Shown: positions 11,324 through 20,081 of the stretch, piece by piece
Position numbering within the stretch: position 1 is the stretch's first letter
How the letters are laid out: each line of letters begins with the position of its first letter
From: Epiperipatus broadwayi
Taxonomy: Eukaryota; Onychophora; Udeonychophora; Euonychophora; Peripatidae
NCBI GenBank assembly: GCA_028023455.1
Contig: JAQFVV010000185.1
Span: 2,247,239-2,311,238 of the forward strand
Length of the DNA: 64,000 nt
Direction of reading: 5' to 3'
Translations under genes and position numbers: made by a program
The notes under the pieces: model-generated
What the model was told of the DNA's origin: nothing
The model's input: only the letters and a program-made list of their open reading frames with translations
The model's database searches: none

Positions 11324-11364
11324 GCAGTTGAGGGAGGTTACAAAGTAACCGAAAGTACTTCTGC
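11324..11364 (+). ncRNA. HHR-like fold in PLE1 tail (right arm)
   Basis: Helix I arms GCAG (11324-11327) and CTGC (11361-11364) are perfectly complementary. Helix II is GGTTAC-AAA-GTAACC, six perfect pairs. GAAA lies at 11351-11354. Helix III is the palindrome AGTACT and the base before cleavage is T. The core is TTGAGGG instead of CTGANGA: the C3 and A9 positions have changed. The extra A between core and helix II is also present in the HHR of the 43-kb PLE. Either a decayed HHR or a variant core. Catalysis is not expected without A9. Confidence 0.45.
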
Positions 11365-11559
11365 GGATTTAAAGATTATTTGTAATTGTTTGTAAACCGT
11401 TAAAAATATTATTTCAATTATAATTACAATATTGTTTTTAATTAACGGATATTTTATTTATTTTACATATATATATATATATATTAAAATGAAGATTTGC
11501 ATGCATTAAATATATAAAATACATATTTTGCGGGTTCAGCCATGTTAAAAACTTTTAAT

Positions 11560-11608
11560 ATTAATATACAGACGTTTCGACTTGGTCACACAAGCCATCC
11601 ACAGAGTT
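11560..11608 (-). ncRNA. Possible decayed HHR in PLE2 tail
   Basis: Minus strand: CTGTGGA, T, a six-pair helix II GGCTTG-TGTGAC-CAAGTC, GAAA, CGTC (palindrome ACGT plus C). Core position A6 is T, and no complementary helix I could be found, so this is only an HHR-like remnant. Confidence 0.3.
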
Positions 11609-11754
11609 ATAAAAGGTATAAAGATGGTTGTAGAGGAGCTACAATCACTGATTTGAATAAAATGTTAAAATTCCACCAATAGCAAAAAATGTTAAATTTA
11701 GGAATGTTTTTTAAAAAAATATTTCCAAATAGGAGGAAGTTTGCATGTATCATC

Positions 11755-12312
11755 TCAGTTATTGATATAATCTGGCCTTTTAAGTATCTCAATGGCTTCT
11801 CTAATTTTGCATTGGTAGAGATTATCACATCTGGATATGATCCTGGTACTAGAAAAATCAATTTTATTACCTGAATCTATAGTATGGAGTGAGAGTGCTG
11901 ATGATGATGAGTGTTGTTTAACTGCATTAGCATGCTCATCTCTCCTAACACTGATGCGATGATTACTCATACCTATGTAAGAAGCTTTACAATTTTTACA
12001 TGAGATTTGATAGACACCATGAGATTCAAGAGGGGTTGACTCCTTAGGCTTGGTTATTATATTACTGATCTTTTGATGAGCAGAAAATGCTGTATCTATA
12101 TTATAGCGTTTTAATATATGTCCGATACAGTCAGTAGTTCCTTTTACATATGGAACACAAATCCTAATAGCTGATTTATGATCTTTTTGTTTTCTATTTT
12201 GTCTATTTTGGGCTTGAAATAAGGCTTTTTTTATAAATTTGTAATTATAACTATTTGCTAATAAAACACTATTAATATGATTTATTTCTTCTTTCAGATG
12301 TGTCTCATCTGA
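11755..12312 (-). pseudogene. PLE2 connector and GIY-YIG endonuclease (truncated)
   Basis: The open frame continues upstream of the first Met (11970) to about 12312 without a stop. It reads DETHLKEEINHINSV, then KSAIRICVPYVKGTTDCIG (the 'PYVKG' connector common in PLEs), then GVYQISCKNCKASYIGMSNH, a full GIY-YIG motif with the PLE-specific Cys pair (CKNC), then RRDEH with the catalytic Arg, and ends KRPDYINN. The RT palm with its catalytic Asp pair is missing, so this is a 5'-truncated copy with about 185 codons left. It is the best preserved nuclease domain in the window. Confidence 0.8.
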
Positions 12313-12428
12313 AAAGTTAATTGTGTATATATATATATATATATATATAAATTGTTATTTTTTTATCATCTAAAAGTTAATTGTGTATATATATATATAT
12401 ATATATATATAAATTGTTATTTTTTTAT
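12306..12428. repeat. Tandem duplication containing (TA)n
   Basis: Two adjacent copies of about 61 bp, each CATCT-AAAAGTTAATTGTG followed by a (TA)n run and AAATTGTTATTTTTTTAT. They sit at the truncated 5' end of PLE2. Confidence 0.8.
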
Positions 12429-12429
12429 T

Positions 12430-13500
12430 CTAATGTTACACCAGATTTTTTTTTAAAAAAATAAAAAATAATAACAATAACTTTTGAAATTACATACTTT
12501 TTTAAATATTTGACTAAATCAGAAGAAAAATAAAATTTTTATTCAATTAATTATTATACCACTTTATACAAAAAGATCAAAATCACACGCTTAATGAAAA
12601 TTAATGGTACTTTATTGATCAGTAAAACTTGAGGTATCAAATATAATTTATAATCTTGTTTTTATGTAACTTTTAGTTTTTATACAACTACTAACCAGAT
12701 ACAAGCTTTTCAAAATTTTTTAACATTTCACATAAAAAGTGCAAAAAAGTGTAAATATTTATTTTTATTTAAGAAGTTATAATAACCATAAAATAATCGT
12801 GCAGTGTTATTGTTTGATCTGAGTATTGGCTTATCATCATACAAGCTTTGGATACATTAATAGTAAGCTATTTGATATAATATTTTTTAATAATACTGAA
12901 AATATTTAGTACATAAAATATCTCTTTTTGACTCAAAACAAATCGGCTTTGAAGATTGAAGATATAAAATTAATAGTTAGAAAGTTTTGGGGGTAAAAAA
13001 ACATTATTTTTCAAATTTGTGACAATGAAAATTTCAGAAAAAAAATGTTTACATGTTTAATTCAATGATCTAATTTTTAATCTTTAATGTAAATAATTTT
13101 ATTTTTGAGGATACTTTGTATAATTTCTACTTCTGATTCAACAATTGGAAGTATAAAGAAGATTGATATGGGAGTTGTTATGGGTCTACAAATACAAGAT
13201 TTCTGACACTTGAATTGTTTTATGAAGTGTTTATAAGTACTTAAATTTCCAGTAACTTGGAGATTATTATTCTCTACAGTAGCATATTAATTGCATGAAG
13301 TGTTTAAAAGATAATTTTTGCATTTGTTCTAAACTAGTAAAAATAAAATATTAAAAATGTGTCTAAAATTATAGAAATATTTCAATAACAATTTCTACTT
13401 AACAATGTCAAGTGTAACATATTTCGATTATTAGATCACAAGAAATTTATATCTTACTTATTTAAATATTTTCGGCTTTTATATAACATATTTCATAAGC
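12430..13500. other. AT-rich spacer
   Basis: No gene, RNA gene or repeat boundary recognised between the PLE2 edge and the (TA)n array that begins family A. Confidence 0.4.
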
Positions 13501-13629
13501 TATATATATATATATATATATATATATGTTCAAAAGATGGCGCTATACCAAAACCGCCGAACAAGTGTAAGATTTGTTTTACATAAACGAAAAAAGAGTC
13601 AGAAATTAACTACCTCTTTCATTTGCTCA

Positions 13630-13676
13630 CCCCCAGATCAGCTGATTTCAAGCTGGTTTGCTCTCCTCAGTGGGGG
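13630..13676 (-). ncRNA. Type-I hammerhead ribozyme A1 (intact core)
   Basis: Minus strand, 47 nt: helix I CCCCCA pairs perfectly with TGGGGG. Core CTGAGGA matches CTGANGA. Helix II is GAGC-AAACCA-GCTT (G-U, A-U, G-C, C-G), then GAAA. Helix III is formed by the palindrome ATCAGCTGAT, either as a hairpin with AGCT loop or between two molecules. C follows the U at the predicted cleavage point (between 13636 and 13635). Every invariant HHR base is present. Confidence 0.88.
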
Positions 13677-14045
13677 ATAGAGTATAGAAACTAGATCTAA
13701 AACACTGACTCTCAAGTGTTTATGCAAAACGTTTCTATCAGATTGCAAGCGTGAATGTTTCAGACCGGTAAAGTCTTCAAACTCAGCCTAGCAAGCCAGA
13801 TATTTATATGGGTCTGATCTCAGTTCAGAATCACAATATAATCAAAGTTTCTGCAATATATATCATTGCAAGAAAACTTTAAAGGTACATTTATGAAAAA
13901 CAAAAACAAGTTAATCACGTAACCTGCTATCACTTGTTATTTATGTTCAAAAGATGGCGCTATACCAAAACCACCGAACAAGTGTAAGATTTGTTTTACA
14001 TAAACGAAAAAGAGTCAGAAATTAACTACCTCTTTCATTTGCTCA

Positions 14046-14092
14046 CCCCCAGATCAGCTGATTTCAAGCTGGTTTGCTCTCCTCAGTGGGGG
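14046..14092 (-). ncRNA. Type-I hammerhead ribozyme A2 (intact core)
   Basis: Identical to A1 over all 47 nt. The two predicted cleavage points are 416 nt apart in the same strand, so self-cleavage of a read-through minus-strand transcript would release one exact monomer. Confidence 0.88.
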
Positions 14093-14230
14093 ATAGAGTA
14101 TAAATATCTGGCTTGCTAGGCTGAGTTTGAAGACTTTACCGGTCTGAAAAATTCACGCTTGCAATCTGATAGAAACGTTTTGCATAAACACTTGAGAGTC
14201 AGTGTTTTAGATCTAGTTTCTATACTCTAT

Positions 14231-14277
14231 CCCCCACTGAGGAGAGCAAACCAGCTTGAAATCAGCTGATCTGGGGG
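14231..14277 (+). ncRNA. Type-I hammerhead ribozyme A3 (intact core)
   Basis: The same 47-nt motif as A1 and A2 on the plus strand, in the inverted copy. CCCCCA lies at 14231-14236, CTGAGGA follows, and TGGGGG lies at 14272-14277, with predicted cleavage between 14271 and 14272. Confidence 0.88.
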
Positions 14278-14444
14278 TGAGCAAATGAAAGAGGTAGTTA
14301 ATTTCTGACTCTTTTTTCGTTTATGTAAAACAAATCTTACACTTGTTCGGCGGTTTTGGTATAGCGCCATCTTTTGAACATAAATAACAAGTGATAGCAT
14401 GTTACGTGATTAACTTGTTTTTGTTTTTCATATATATATATATG

Positions 14445-15015
14445 ATGTTATGAGTCATTAAAAATTTAAAAATTATTTTTTTTTAAAATTTAAATCTTTA
14501 TTACTGAAGTATTTCTATGTTATCTTTTAATGTTATACTCCAGGCTGGTCACTTAGTAAAATGAAGTTAGAAATCTTGAGTGTATATTATGAAATGAATT
14601 TACCTTAAAAAAAGAAAACACTGTAGTATTAGTCTTATTAAAAATACCATGCCTACATTACAGTATTAAAGATAACTAATAATATAATCAATTTTTTCTT
14701 TAAAAAATTAAAACTGTTCAAATCATAATTTCAGATTGACAAAAAAAAAAAAAATACAAAAATATATACTATTAAAGTTTTTTTAAACTTTAAATTAGTT
14801 ATTTCTGTTCTGTAAATATGATTTTTTTTATAAATGTATATAATGTTTTAGCTTGTAATAAATCATTTTGCTTAATAAAAGTATTTTATCATTAAGTGAG
14901 AGATAACAAAAAATATTGATAGTAAATTAATGCTTTATAATACCTGCTATTGAACTTTTATCCATACACTGACAAAAAAATCATTTTGTGATTTTTTTTG
15001 TAATTTTATTTTATA
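14445..15015. other. AT-rich spacer
   Basis: Separates repeat families A and C. No gene or other element recognised. Confidence 0.4.
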
Positions 15016-15026
15016 ATCATATATAT

Positions 15027-15525
15027 ATGAAAAAGAAAAACAAGTTTTAATCACGTTAAAACCTGCTGACGCTTGTATTTATGATCAACAGATGACGTTT
15101 TTACCAAAAACACGATCAAGCGTTTGTTTACATAAACGATCAAAGAGTCATAATTAACTATCTCTTTCGTTTTAGCCCACTTTCAGATCAGCTGATTTCA
15201 AGCTATTTTGCTATCATCAGTGAAAGACAGATCCAAGAAACTAGATCTAAAAACTGACTCCAAGTGTTTATGCACAGAGTTTCTATCAGTTTGCAAGCAT
15301 GAAATTTTTCAGACCGATAAAGTCTTCAAATTCAGCCAAACAAGCTAGATAGCTATATGGGTCTGATCTCAGTTCAGCTTCATGACATAGTCAAAGCCTC
15401 TGCAATCTATATCATTGCGGAAATCTTTAAAAGTAGATTTATGAAAAAGAAAAACAAGTTTTAATCACGTTAAAACCTGCTGACGCTTGTATTTATGATC
15501 AACAGATGGCGTTTTTACCAAAAAC
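15027..15525 (-). repeat. Retrozyme-like repeat family C: unit plus partial second copy
   Basis: Begins at 15027 (ATGAAAAAGAAAAACAAG) directly after a short (TA)n run. The same start recurs at 15441, giving a period of 414 bp, and the second copy ends after about 85 bp. The order of blocks is the same as in family A (CCTGCT.ACGCTTGT, AGATGACG, HHR, AAACTAGATCTAAAA, CAAGTGTTTATGCA, TTCAGACCGATAAAGTCTTC, TATATGGGTCTGATC), but with many substitutions. C is a related subfamily rather than a recent copy of A. Confidence 0.82.
15180..15226 (-). ncRNA. Type-I hammerhead ribozyme C1 (intact core, covaried helix I)
   Basis: Minus strand, 47 nt: helix I CTTTCA pairs perfectly with TGAAAG. In family A the same positions are CCCCCA and TGGGGG, so several pairs changed together on both sides. 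Core CTGATGA, GAAA, palindrome ATCAGCTGAT and C before cleavage are intact. Helix II is TAGC-AAAATA-GCTT, with a U-U at the base and three good pairs. Confidence 0.85.
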
Positions 15526-15600
15526 AAAAGCATACTTCAAATTTATTTATTAAAAAAAAATTACTTTCTTTAGTTCTCTTTATTTATATCATCATCATCA

Positions 15601-16220
15601 TCAACCATTATCAATCCACTGCAGGATGAAGGTCTCTCCAAGTTTAATCCATCTTCTCCGATCTTTAGCTTTTCTTCTCCACAACACCCCTGCACATTTT
15701 CTTATTTCATCCATCCATCTCACATGTGGTCTCTTTCTGGGTCTTTTACAATCTCTTGGAATCCAGTTTAAAATTTCAATTGTCCATCTATTATCATCTC
15801 TTCTAGCAATATGTCCAGCCCAACTCCATTTCAATCTTTTAATTTTTTCAATAAGGTCAGTAACACCTGTTTGTTGTCTTACCCATCCATTGCATTTTCG
15901 ATCTCTTCTTGTTACTCCCAACACACATCTCTCCATACTCCTTTGAGTGGTCTAAAGTCTATGTATTGCTTTTCTATTAAGTGTCCAAGTCTCAGATCCA
16001 TAAGTAAGAACTGGTAAAACACATTTGTTAAAAACCATCTTTTCAAACACATAGGCACATTTCCTGTTAGTATCAAGTTATTTCTACCAAAAGCACTGCA
16101 ACCAAGTTTAATTCTATGATTAATTTCCTCCATTATGTTTCCATCTGTATTAATAATCTGACCAAGATATTTGTAACTGTTAACTTCTTCTAATTCTTCA
16201 TAATCAATCTTTATTTTCAT
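15601..16220 (-). pseudogene. RTE1 C-terminal region (frameshifted)
   Basis: Continuation of the RTE protein in two overlapping frames. First comes EEVNSYKYLGQIINTDG and CLKR (16220-16050). Another phase then reads VLPVLTYGSETWTLNRKA. Finally MERCVLGVTRRDRK, KWSWAGHIARRDDNRW and ILNWIPRDCKRP run to QWIDNG (15936-15601). These are the conserved C-terminal motifs of RTE elements. At least two frameshifts and one stop are needed to explain the layout. Confidence 0.85.
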
Positions 16221-18151
16221 AATTTAACATTTATCTTTAGTCCTACTTTTCTACTTTCATCTGCTAACTCCTGCAACATTTCCGGCAGCTCTGAAGCATT
16301 ATTTGCAAAAACAACTACATCATCTATGAAATCTAAATGACTTAAATACTCTCCATTTACTTTCAATCCTTTAGTTTTCCATTTTAATCCACAAAATACT
16401 TCTTGCAGCACTGCTGTAAAGTGTTTTGGAGATATGGAGTCACCTTGTCTTACACCTTTCTCAATGTTGATTTTTCCAGTATCATTATGTAATTTAATTG
16501 TTGCTGTTGCATTTTTATAAATATTCTTTAAAATATGACAATATCCTGGATCTATACCTTGATGATCCAATGCTTTAATCACTGAAGAAATGTGTATAGA
16601 ATCAAATGCCTTTTCATAATCTACAAATCCAAAACATAATGACAACTCATATTTGTTTGTCCTTTCTATGACTTCTCTCAAAACCTGGATATGATCTATT
16701 GTACTAAAACCACTTTTAAATCCAGCTTGTTCTCTTGGTTGGTGGAAATCCAAAGTTCTCTGTAGACGAGTTGTCATTATCTTGGTAAAATTTTTATATA
16801 AAACTGATAAAAGGCTAATAGGTCTGTAATTTCTAATATCTTCTTTATCACCATTTTTAAATATTAATATTATTACTGCATTATTCCAATTTTCCGGTAC
16901 TTCTTTATCATTTAGACATTTGGTATATAACTTTGCTAAAATTGTTTCTATTTCTTCACCTGCTTCTTTTAATATATCAATTATAATTCCATCATTTCCT
17001 GGAGCCTTTCCTTTCATCATACACTTAATTGCATGTCTCACTTCTTCATTTAAAATTCTGGGCAATTCAGAAGATGTAATAGATATAGGAGGTACTTGTC
17101 CTTTATTACTATATAATTCTTGATAAAAATTTTCTACCAATTTCATGATGTCATCTCTCTTTTTAGTAATAATTCCATCTTTTTTTCTTATTGCAGATAT
17201 AAATTTCCTACCAATACCAAAATGTTGTTTAACATTTTTGAGACTTTTATTTTCTTCTACAGCTTTCCTTGCTATTTCATAGGTATACTTTCTTATATCA
17301 TTTTCAACTCTTTTCCGTACCATTTTACAAAATTCGAGATATTCAATTCTTTTTAATACATCATTTTTGTATATCTTCATATTTCTTCTTTTCTTCATAA
17401 ATTCTCTAGTCTCAGTAGAAATTTTATTAGTCAATTGCTGCCTTTTTCTACCAGCTATGTTTGTTGCAGTTTTTAAAAGTGTATCAGTTATTTTCATATT
17501 AATTTCATTCAAATCTGAATCATGTTCAAAATCTCCTAACATTTGAAACCTATTTGTAAGTTCTAATTTAAATTCATTAGAATGTTTCTGAAGATTAGGA
17601 ATATCAACTGTGAATATTCTTTTTCTTAATAATTTTTGTCTCTCTAGTTTTACATTACCACGTAACTTACACCTTACTAATCGATGATCACTTCCTGTGT
17701 TAAATTTATTAAGAACATTACAATCTTGAAATATGTATTTTCTGTTAGTCAAAATATAATCCAATTCTGCTGTACCTTCATTTGGATGCTTCCATGTCCA
17801 TTTCCTTTTAACATTTTTCTTAAAAAATGAATTCATAATATAAAGTTTTTCTTTTTCTGCAAACTCCACAAGTCTATGTCCTCTCTCATTTCTATTACCA
17901 TAACCAAAATTACTTACAGCAATTTCATCTTTCATTTGTCTACCAATTCTAGCATTAAAGTCTCCCATAACAATTTTAAAATGTTGTTTACTCTGATCAA
18001 AAGCCTTTTGTACATCCATATAAAAATCTTCTACTACTTCATCACTATGAGAACTTGTTGGGGCATAAACCTGAATTATCTGCATTTGGTATCTGCTATT
18101 AAGTTGTATAACTAATCTTGCCACTCTGTCTGATACACCATCAATATCCAC
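16217..18151 (-). CDS. RTE1 endonuclease/reverse transcriptase, main frame (644 aa)
   Basis: The largest open frame in the window. The endonuclease part has GDFNARIG (residues 63-70), AELDYIL (128-134) and SDHRLVR (154-160), the Asp, Asn and His sites of the APE-like fold. The reverse transcriptase runs from about 370: GNDGI (385-389), NYRPISLLSVLY (441-452), REQAGFKSGFST (473-484), DYEKAFDS (511-518, first catalytic Asp), GVRQGDSISP (566-575) and FIDD (608-611, the catalytic Asp pair, usually F/YADD). The frame is open upstream of the first Met to about 18255, where a one-base shift separates it from the N-terminal part. The protein would nick target DNA and reverse-transcribe its own RNA. 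Animal databases often mislabel such proteins 'craniofacial development protein 2-like'. The stop at 16217 truncates the C-terminus. Confidence 0.9.
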   Translation of the reverse strand: MDIDGVSDRVARLVIQLNSRYQMQIIQVYAPTSSHSDEVVEDFYMDVQKAFDQSKQHFKIVMGDFNARIGRQMKDEIAVSNFGYGNRNERGHRLVEFAEKEKLYIMNSFFKKNVKRKWTWKHPNEGTAELDYILTNRKYIFQDCNVLNKFNTGSDHRLVRCKLRGNVKLERQKLLRKRIFTVDIPNLQKHSNEFKLELTNRFQMLGDFEHDSDLNEINMKITDTLLKTATNIAGRKRQQLTNKISTETREFMKKRRNMKIYKNDVLKRIEYLEFCKMVRKRVENDIRKYTYEIARKAVEENKSLKNVKQHFGIGRKFISAIRKKDGIITKKRDDIMKLVENFYQELYSNKGQVPPISITSSELPRILNEEVRHAIKCMMKGKAPGNDGIIIDILKEAGEEIETILAKLYTKCLNDKEVPENWNNAVIILIFKNGDKEDIRNYRPISLLSVLYKNFTKIMTTRLQRTLDFHQPREQAGFKSGFSTIDHIQVLREVIERTNKYELSLCFGFVDYEKAFDSIHISSVIKALDHQGIDPGYCHILKNIYKNATATIKLHNDTGKINIEKGVRQGDSISPKHFTAVLQEVFCGLKWKTKGLKVNGEYLSHLDFIDDVVVFANNASELPEMLQELADESRKVGLKINVKL

Positions 18152-18243
18152 AATATTGCTCTTCCACTTTTTATTTATAATGAATCCTACTCCACTTGTA
18201 TTTCCAATATGTGTGCCTTTATAATAGAGTATATGTCCACTTT

Positions 18244-18441
18244 TTAAATCAATTTTTTCTTTCCTTTTCTTTTAACTTCACAAAGTCCAATAATGTCCCA
18301 TTTAATATAAGACAGTTCTTCTTCTAATTCTTGCAATCTTCCTTCATTTGAAAGTGATCTGCAGTTGTAAGTACCTAAATAAAAAGTCGTCATCAAATGG
18401 CAGCCTGGGTCCACAATCAGGGGATTCTTAGCACCCTCCAC
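18244..18441 (-). pseudogene. RTE1 endonuclease N-terminus (frameshifted)
   Basis: Sixty-five residues including LGTYNCRSLSNEGRL and WDIIGLCEVKRKGK, the first endonuclease motifs (Asn in TYNCR and the metal-binding Glu in CEV). A shift in the A-rich stretch near 18255 separates it from the main frame, which continues as SGHILYYKGTHIGN. Confidence 0.85.
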
Positions 18442-18841
18442 CTTCGGCCATCAACCGCTGCCTTGGTTGGTGACTTTACAGCCTCCTGGGAATAAGGGAC
18501 ATGCTTTATTTTTGTCTGTCATAATTGTATATATGTATTGGAAAAATATTTATCATTTACACAAACATTCATTCTGCCTTATCAGGCACTGAGAAGAAAG
18601 ACCATGGTGTTTCTTGATCTTAAACTCAGAGGTAAAAAGCCAATAAACTCACCACGCTGGCTAATGCGTGTTGGTGAGCAGCCCATCCATGTTCGTATAC
18701 TATATAAATAATCACATTGTAATAACAGCTGCAACAACAAGAATGTATGGAGTGGACATTAGGAATTTGCCCTGCTCGGTTCCTTTAAGACCTCCAAGAG
18801 GAATCAAAGGGTCTCCTTTCAGTTAATAGCAAACTCCTTTC

Positions 18842-19199
18842 TGCATTCTGGATGACCACAAGACCCTATGACCCCCAACTGAGCTAAGCTGTAGATTAAT
18901 ACTATAATAAGTGGCTTATCCATAATTAGAGATGCAATCTAAATTATAAATTTTATTTTATCTTGTATAGAATTGGTGCCTGGGCATTTATATGTGTATA
19001 AAAAGATATAAGTGAAGATGTGTCTTCACTTATATCTTTTTATACACATATAAATGCCCAGGCACCAATTCTATACAAGATAAAATAAAATTTATAATTT
19101 AGATTGCATCTCTAATTATGGATAAGCCACTTATTATAGTATTAATCTACAGCTTAGCTCAGTTGGGGGTCATAGGGTCTTGTGGTCATCTAGAATGCA
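18842..19199. repeat. Near-perfect 177-bp palindrome at the RTE1 5' end
   Basis: Arms 18842-19018 and 19023-19199 are reverse complements with a single mismatch seen (18850/19191) and a 4-bp centre (TGTG). The outer 60 bp or so of each arm is RTE1 5' non-coding sequence (CAGCTTAGCTCAGTTGGGGG), and the inner part looks like target-site or extreme 5' sequence. Template switching onto the opposite strand during insertion would produce this. Confidence 0.9.
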
Positions 19200-19204
19200 A
19201 ATGG

Positions 19205-19970
19205 GATGAGAGAAGCATTTATAAACAACAATTATATAATGTTTATTCTGTTATACTATAAACACTTATTTAAGTTATCAAAAGAAAGCAATTCATGGAT
19301 TAAATCAAGTATCATGATATGTTCAATTCTCCCACCATCCAAGTACATGCCACACCAATTATGCCACTCATCTAATATGTTTGGGGATCACTGTAACGAT
19401 AATCAATCTACAGATATTTAGTTTAGATTGCACATCTATTCCAATGTTTATTTAAATGATGAAAAAATATCAGGGCTCTATTATATGAATAATAAGTCAT
19501 TCCTATTATAAGATGATTATTAAGTAATGAGGACAGTTGTGAAACTGACAATAATTGGAATAAAATAAAGGATAGACAATGATAGAGATCCAGTACGTTT
19601 TTATCTCACATCAACATCTATTTTAAACAAGGTAAAATCTATATCATGGCATTATACAATGTTTGGATCTGTTAATTCAGTATTATTTAAATAAATGGCA
19701 TATATTATTAAACTGATACGTATTAATGTTTTAAACAAGGTAAAATCTATATGTTGACATTATACAATGTTTCGATCAATTAACTAGACAGATTCCATAT
19801 ACTATTAAACTGGTAAGTATTACATTAGATTATGTTGAAAATATGTGTGTATTGAAATGGTAAATCGAATGTATATGATAAAATAATTCAAGAGGGAGTT
19901 TTACTTCATCAAACATTTATAAATTTACTACAGAAATATGTAATTACATTAATAAACTATATGTGTCAGA
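19205..19970. other. AT-rich spacer with an imperfect tandem repeat
   Basis: An imperfect duplication is visible: AAACAAGGTAAAATCTATAT followed by a CATTATACAATGTTT block at about 19626-19665 and again at about 19733-19775, a period near 107 bp. No gene supported. Confidence 0.45.
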
Positions 19971-19973
19971 TTG

Positions 19974-20081
<108 letters not shown>

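Larger units (their letters stand above)
10482..11428 (+). mobile_element. Penelope-like element PLE1, right inverted arm
   Basis: Inverted partner of 9524-10468, truncated at the same point. It carries an extra stop in the RT-end region (GATGATATATAAA where the left arm has GAGGATATATAAA), a frameshift near 10618, then the connector (10776-10961) and the GIY-YIG endonuclease frame (10921-11286). The tail after the stop (11287-11428) reappears at 44140-44352. Scattered substitutions and indels between the arms show both have evolved independently since duplication. A (TA)n run lies just beyond, near 11466-11482. Confidence 0.8.
11515..12315 (-). mobile_element. Penelope-like element PLE2, 3' part
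   Basis: A 5'-truncated PLE reading from a (TA)n array at 12327 to about 11515. It holds an uninterrupted coding frame (12312-11755) and a tail whose GTTTCGA / CATCCACAGAG motifs recur rearranged at 5626-5765. It belongs to a different PLE lineage from PLE1, since the two proteins share little beyond the nuclease motifs. Truncation exactly at a (TA)n run is shared with PLE3. Confidence 0.8.
13526..14430. repeat. Retrozyme-like repeat family A: tandem plus inverted copies
   Basis: Copy 1 starts at 13526 (ATGTTCAAAAGATGGCGC), directly after a (TA)n run, and copy 2 starts at 13943, a period of 417 bp. Copy 2 stops at about 14102 and the sequence reverses: 14103-14430 is the reverse complement of 13806 back through the unit start, finishing TTTGTTTTTCAT against a second (TA)n run. 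The copies differ at only a few positions (for example AAACCGCCGAAC versus AAACCACCGAAC and a one-base A-run change), so the array is young. Each copy carries a hammerhead with all invariant core bases intact. There is no coding capacity. The architecture (about 416-nt monomer, tandem, HHR, no ORF) matches the non-autonomous elements called retrozymes. Confidence 0.85.
15590..18905 (-). mobile_element. RTE-clade non-LTR retrotransposon, copy RTE1
   Basis: Nearly complete element on the minus strand. The 5' region (18905-18445) is non-coding, followed by apurinic-type endonuclease, reverse transcriptase and a C-terminal region ending QWIDNG at 15601. The 3' end is the trinucleotide tail (TGA)n-TATA at about 15600-15586, typical of RTE elements. 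The coding frame is interrupted by only a handful of frameshifts (near 18255, 16217, 16045 and 15945) and one stop, so the copy is relatively young. The 5' end continues into a palindrome (18842-19199) in which the first part of the 5' non-coding region is duplicated in reverse. Confidence 0.9.

Noticed and set aside
9524-11428. Inverted PLE1 pair as a pure assembly foldback
   Set aside because: The arms differ by several substitutions and indels, including a stop codon in only one arm, which a single-molecule foldback would not show. Not fully excluded for the near-identical palindrome at 18.8-19.2 kb.
13526-14430. Tandem repeats considered as a CRISPR array
   Set aside because: Units of about 417 bp with no short repeat-spacer alternation, in a eukaryotic repeat-rich context.
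15626-15946. Plus-strand 106-codon frame opposite RTE1
   Set aside because: Shadow of the RTE C-terminal coding strand.
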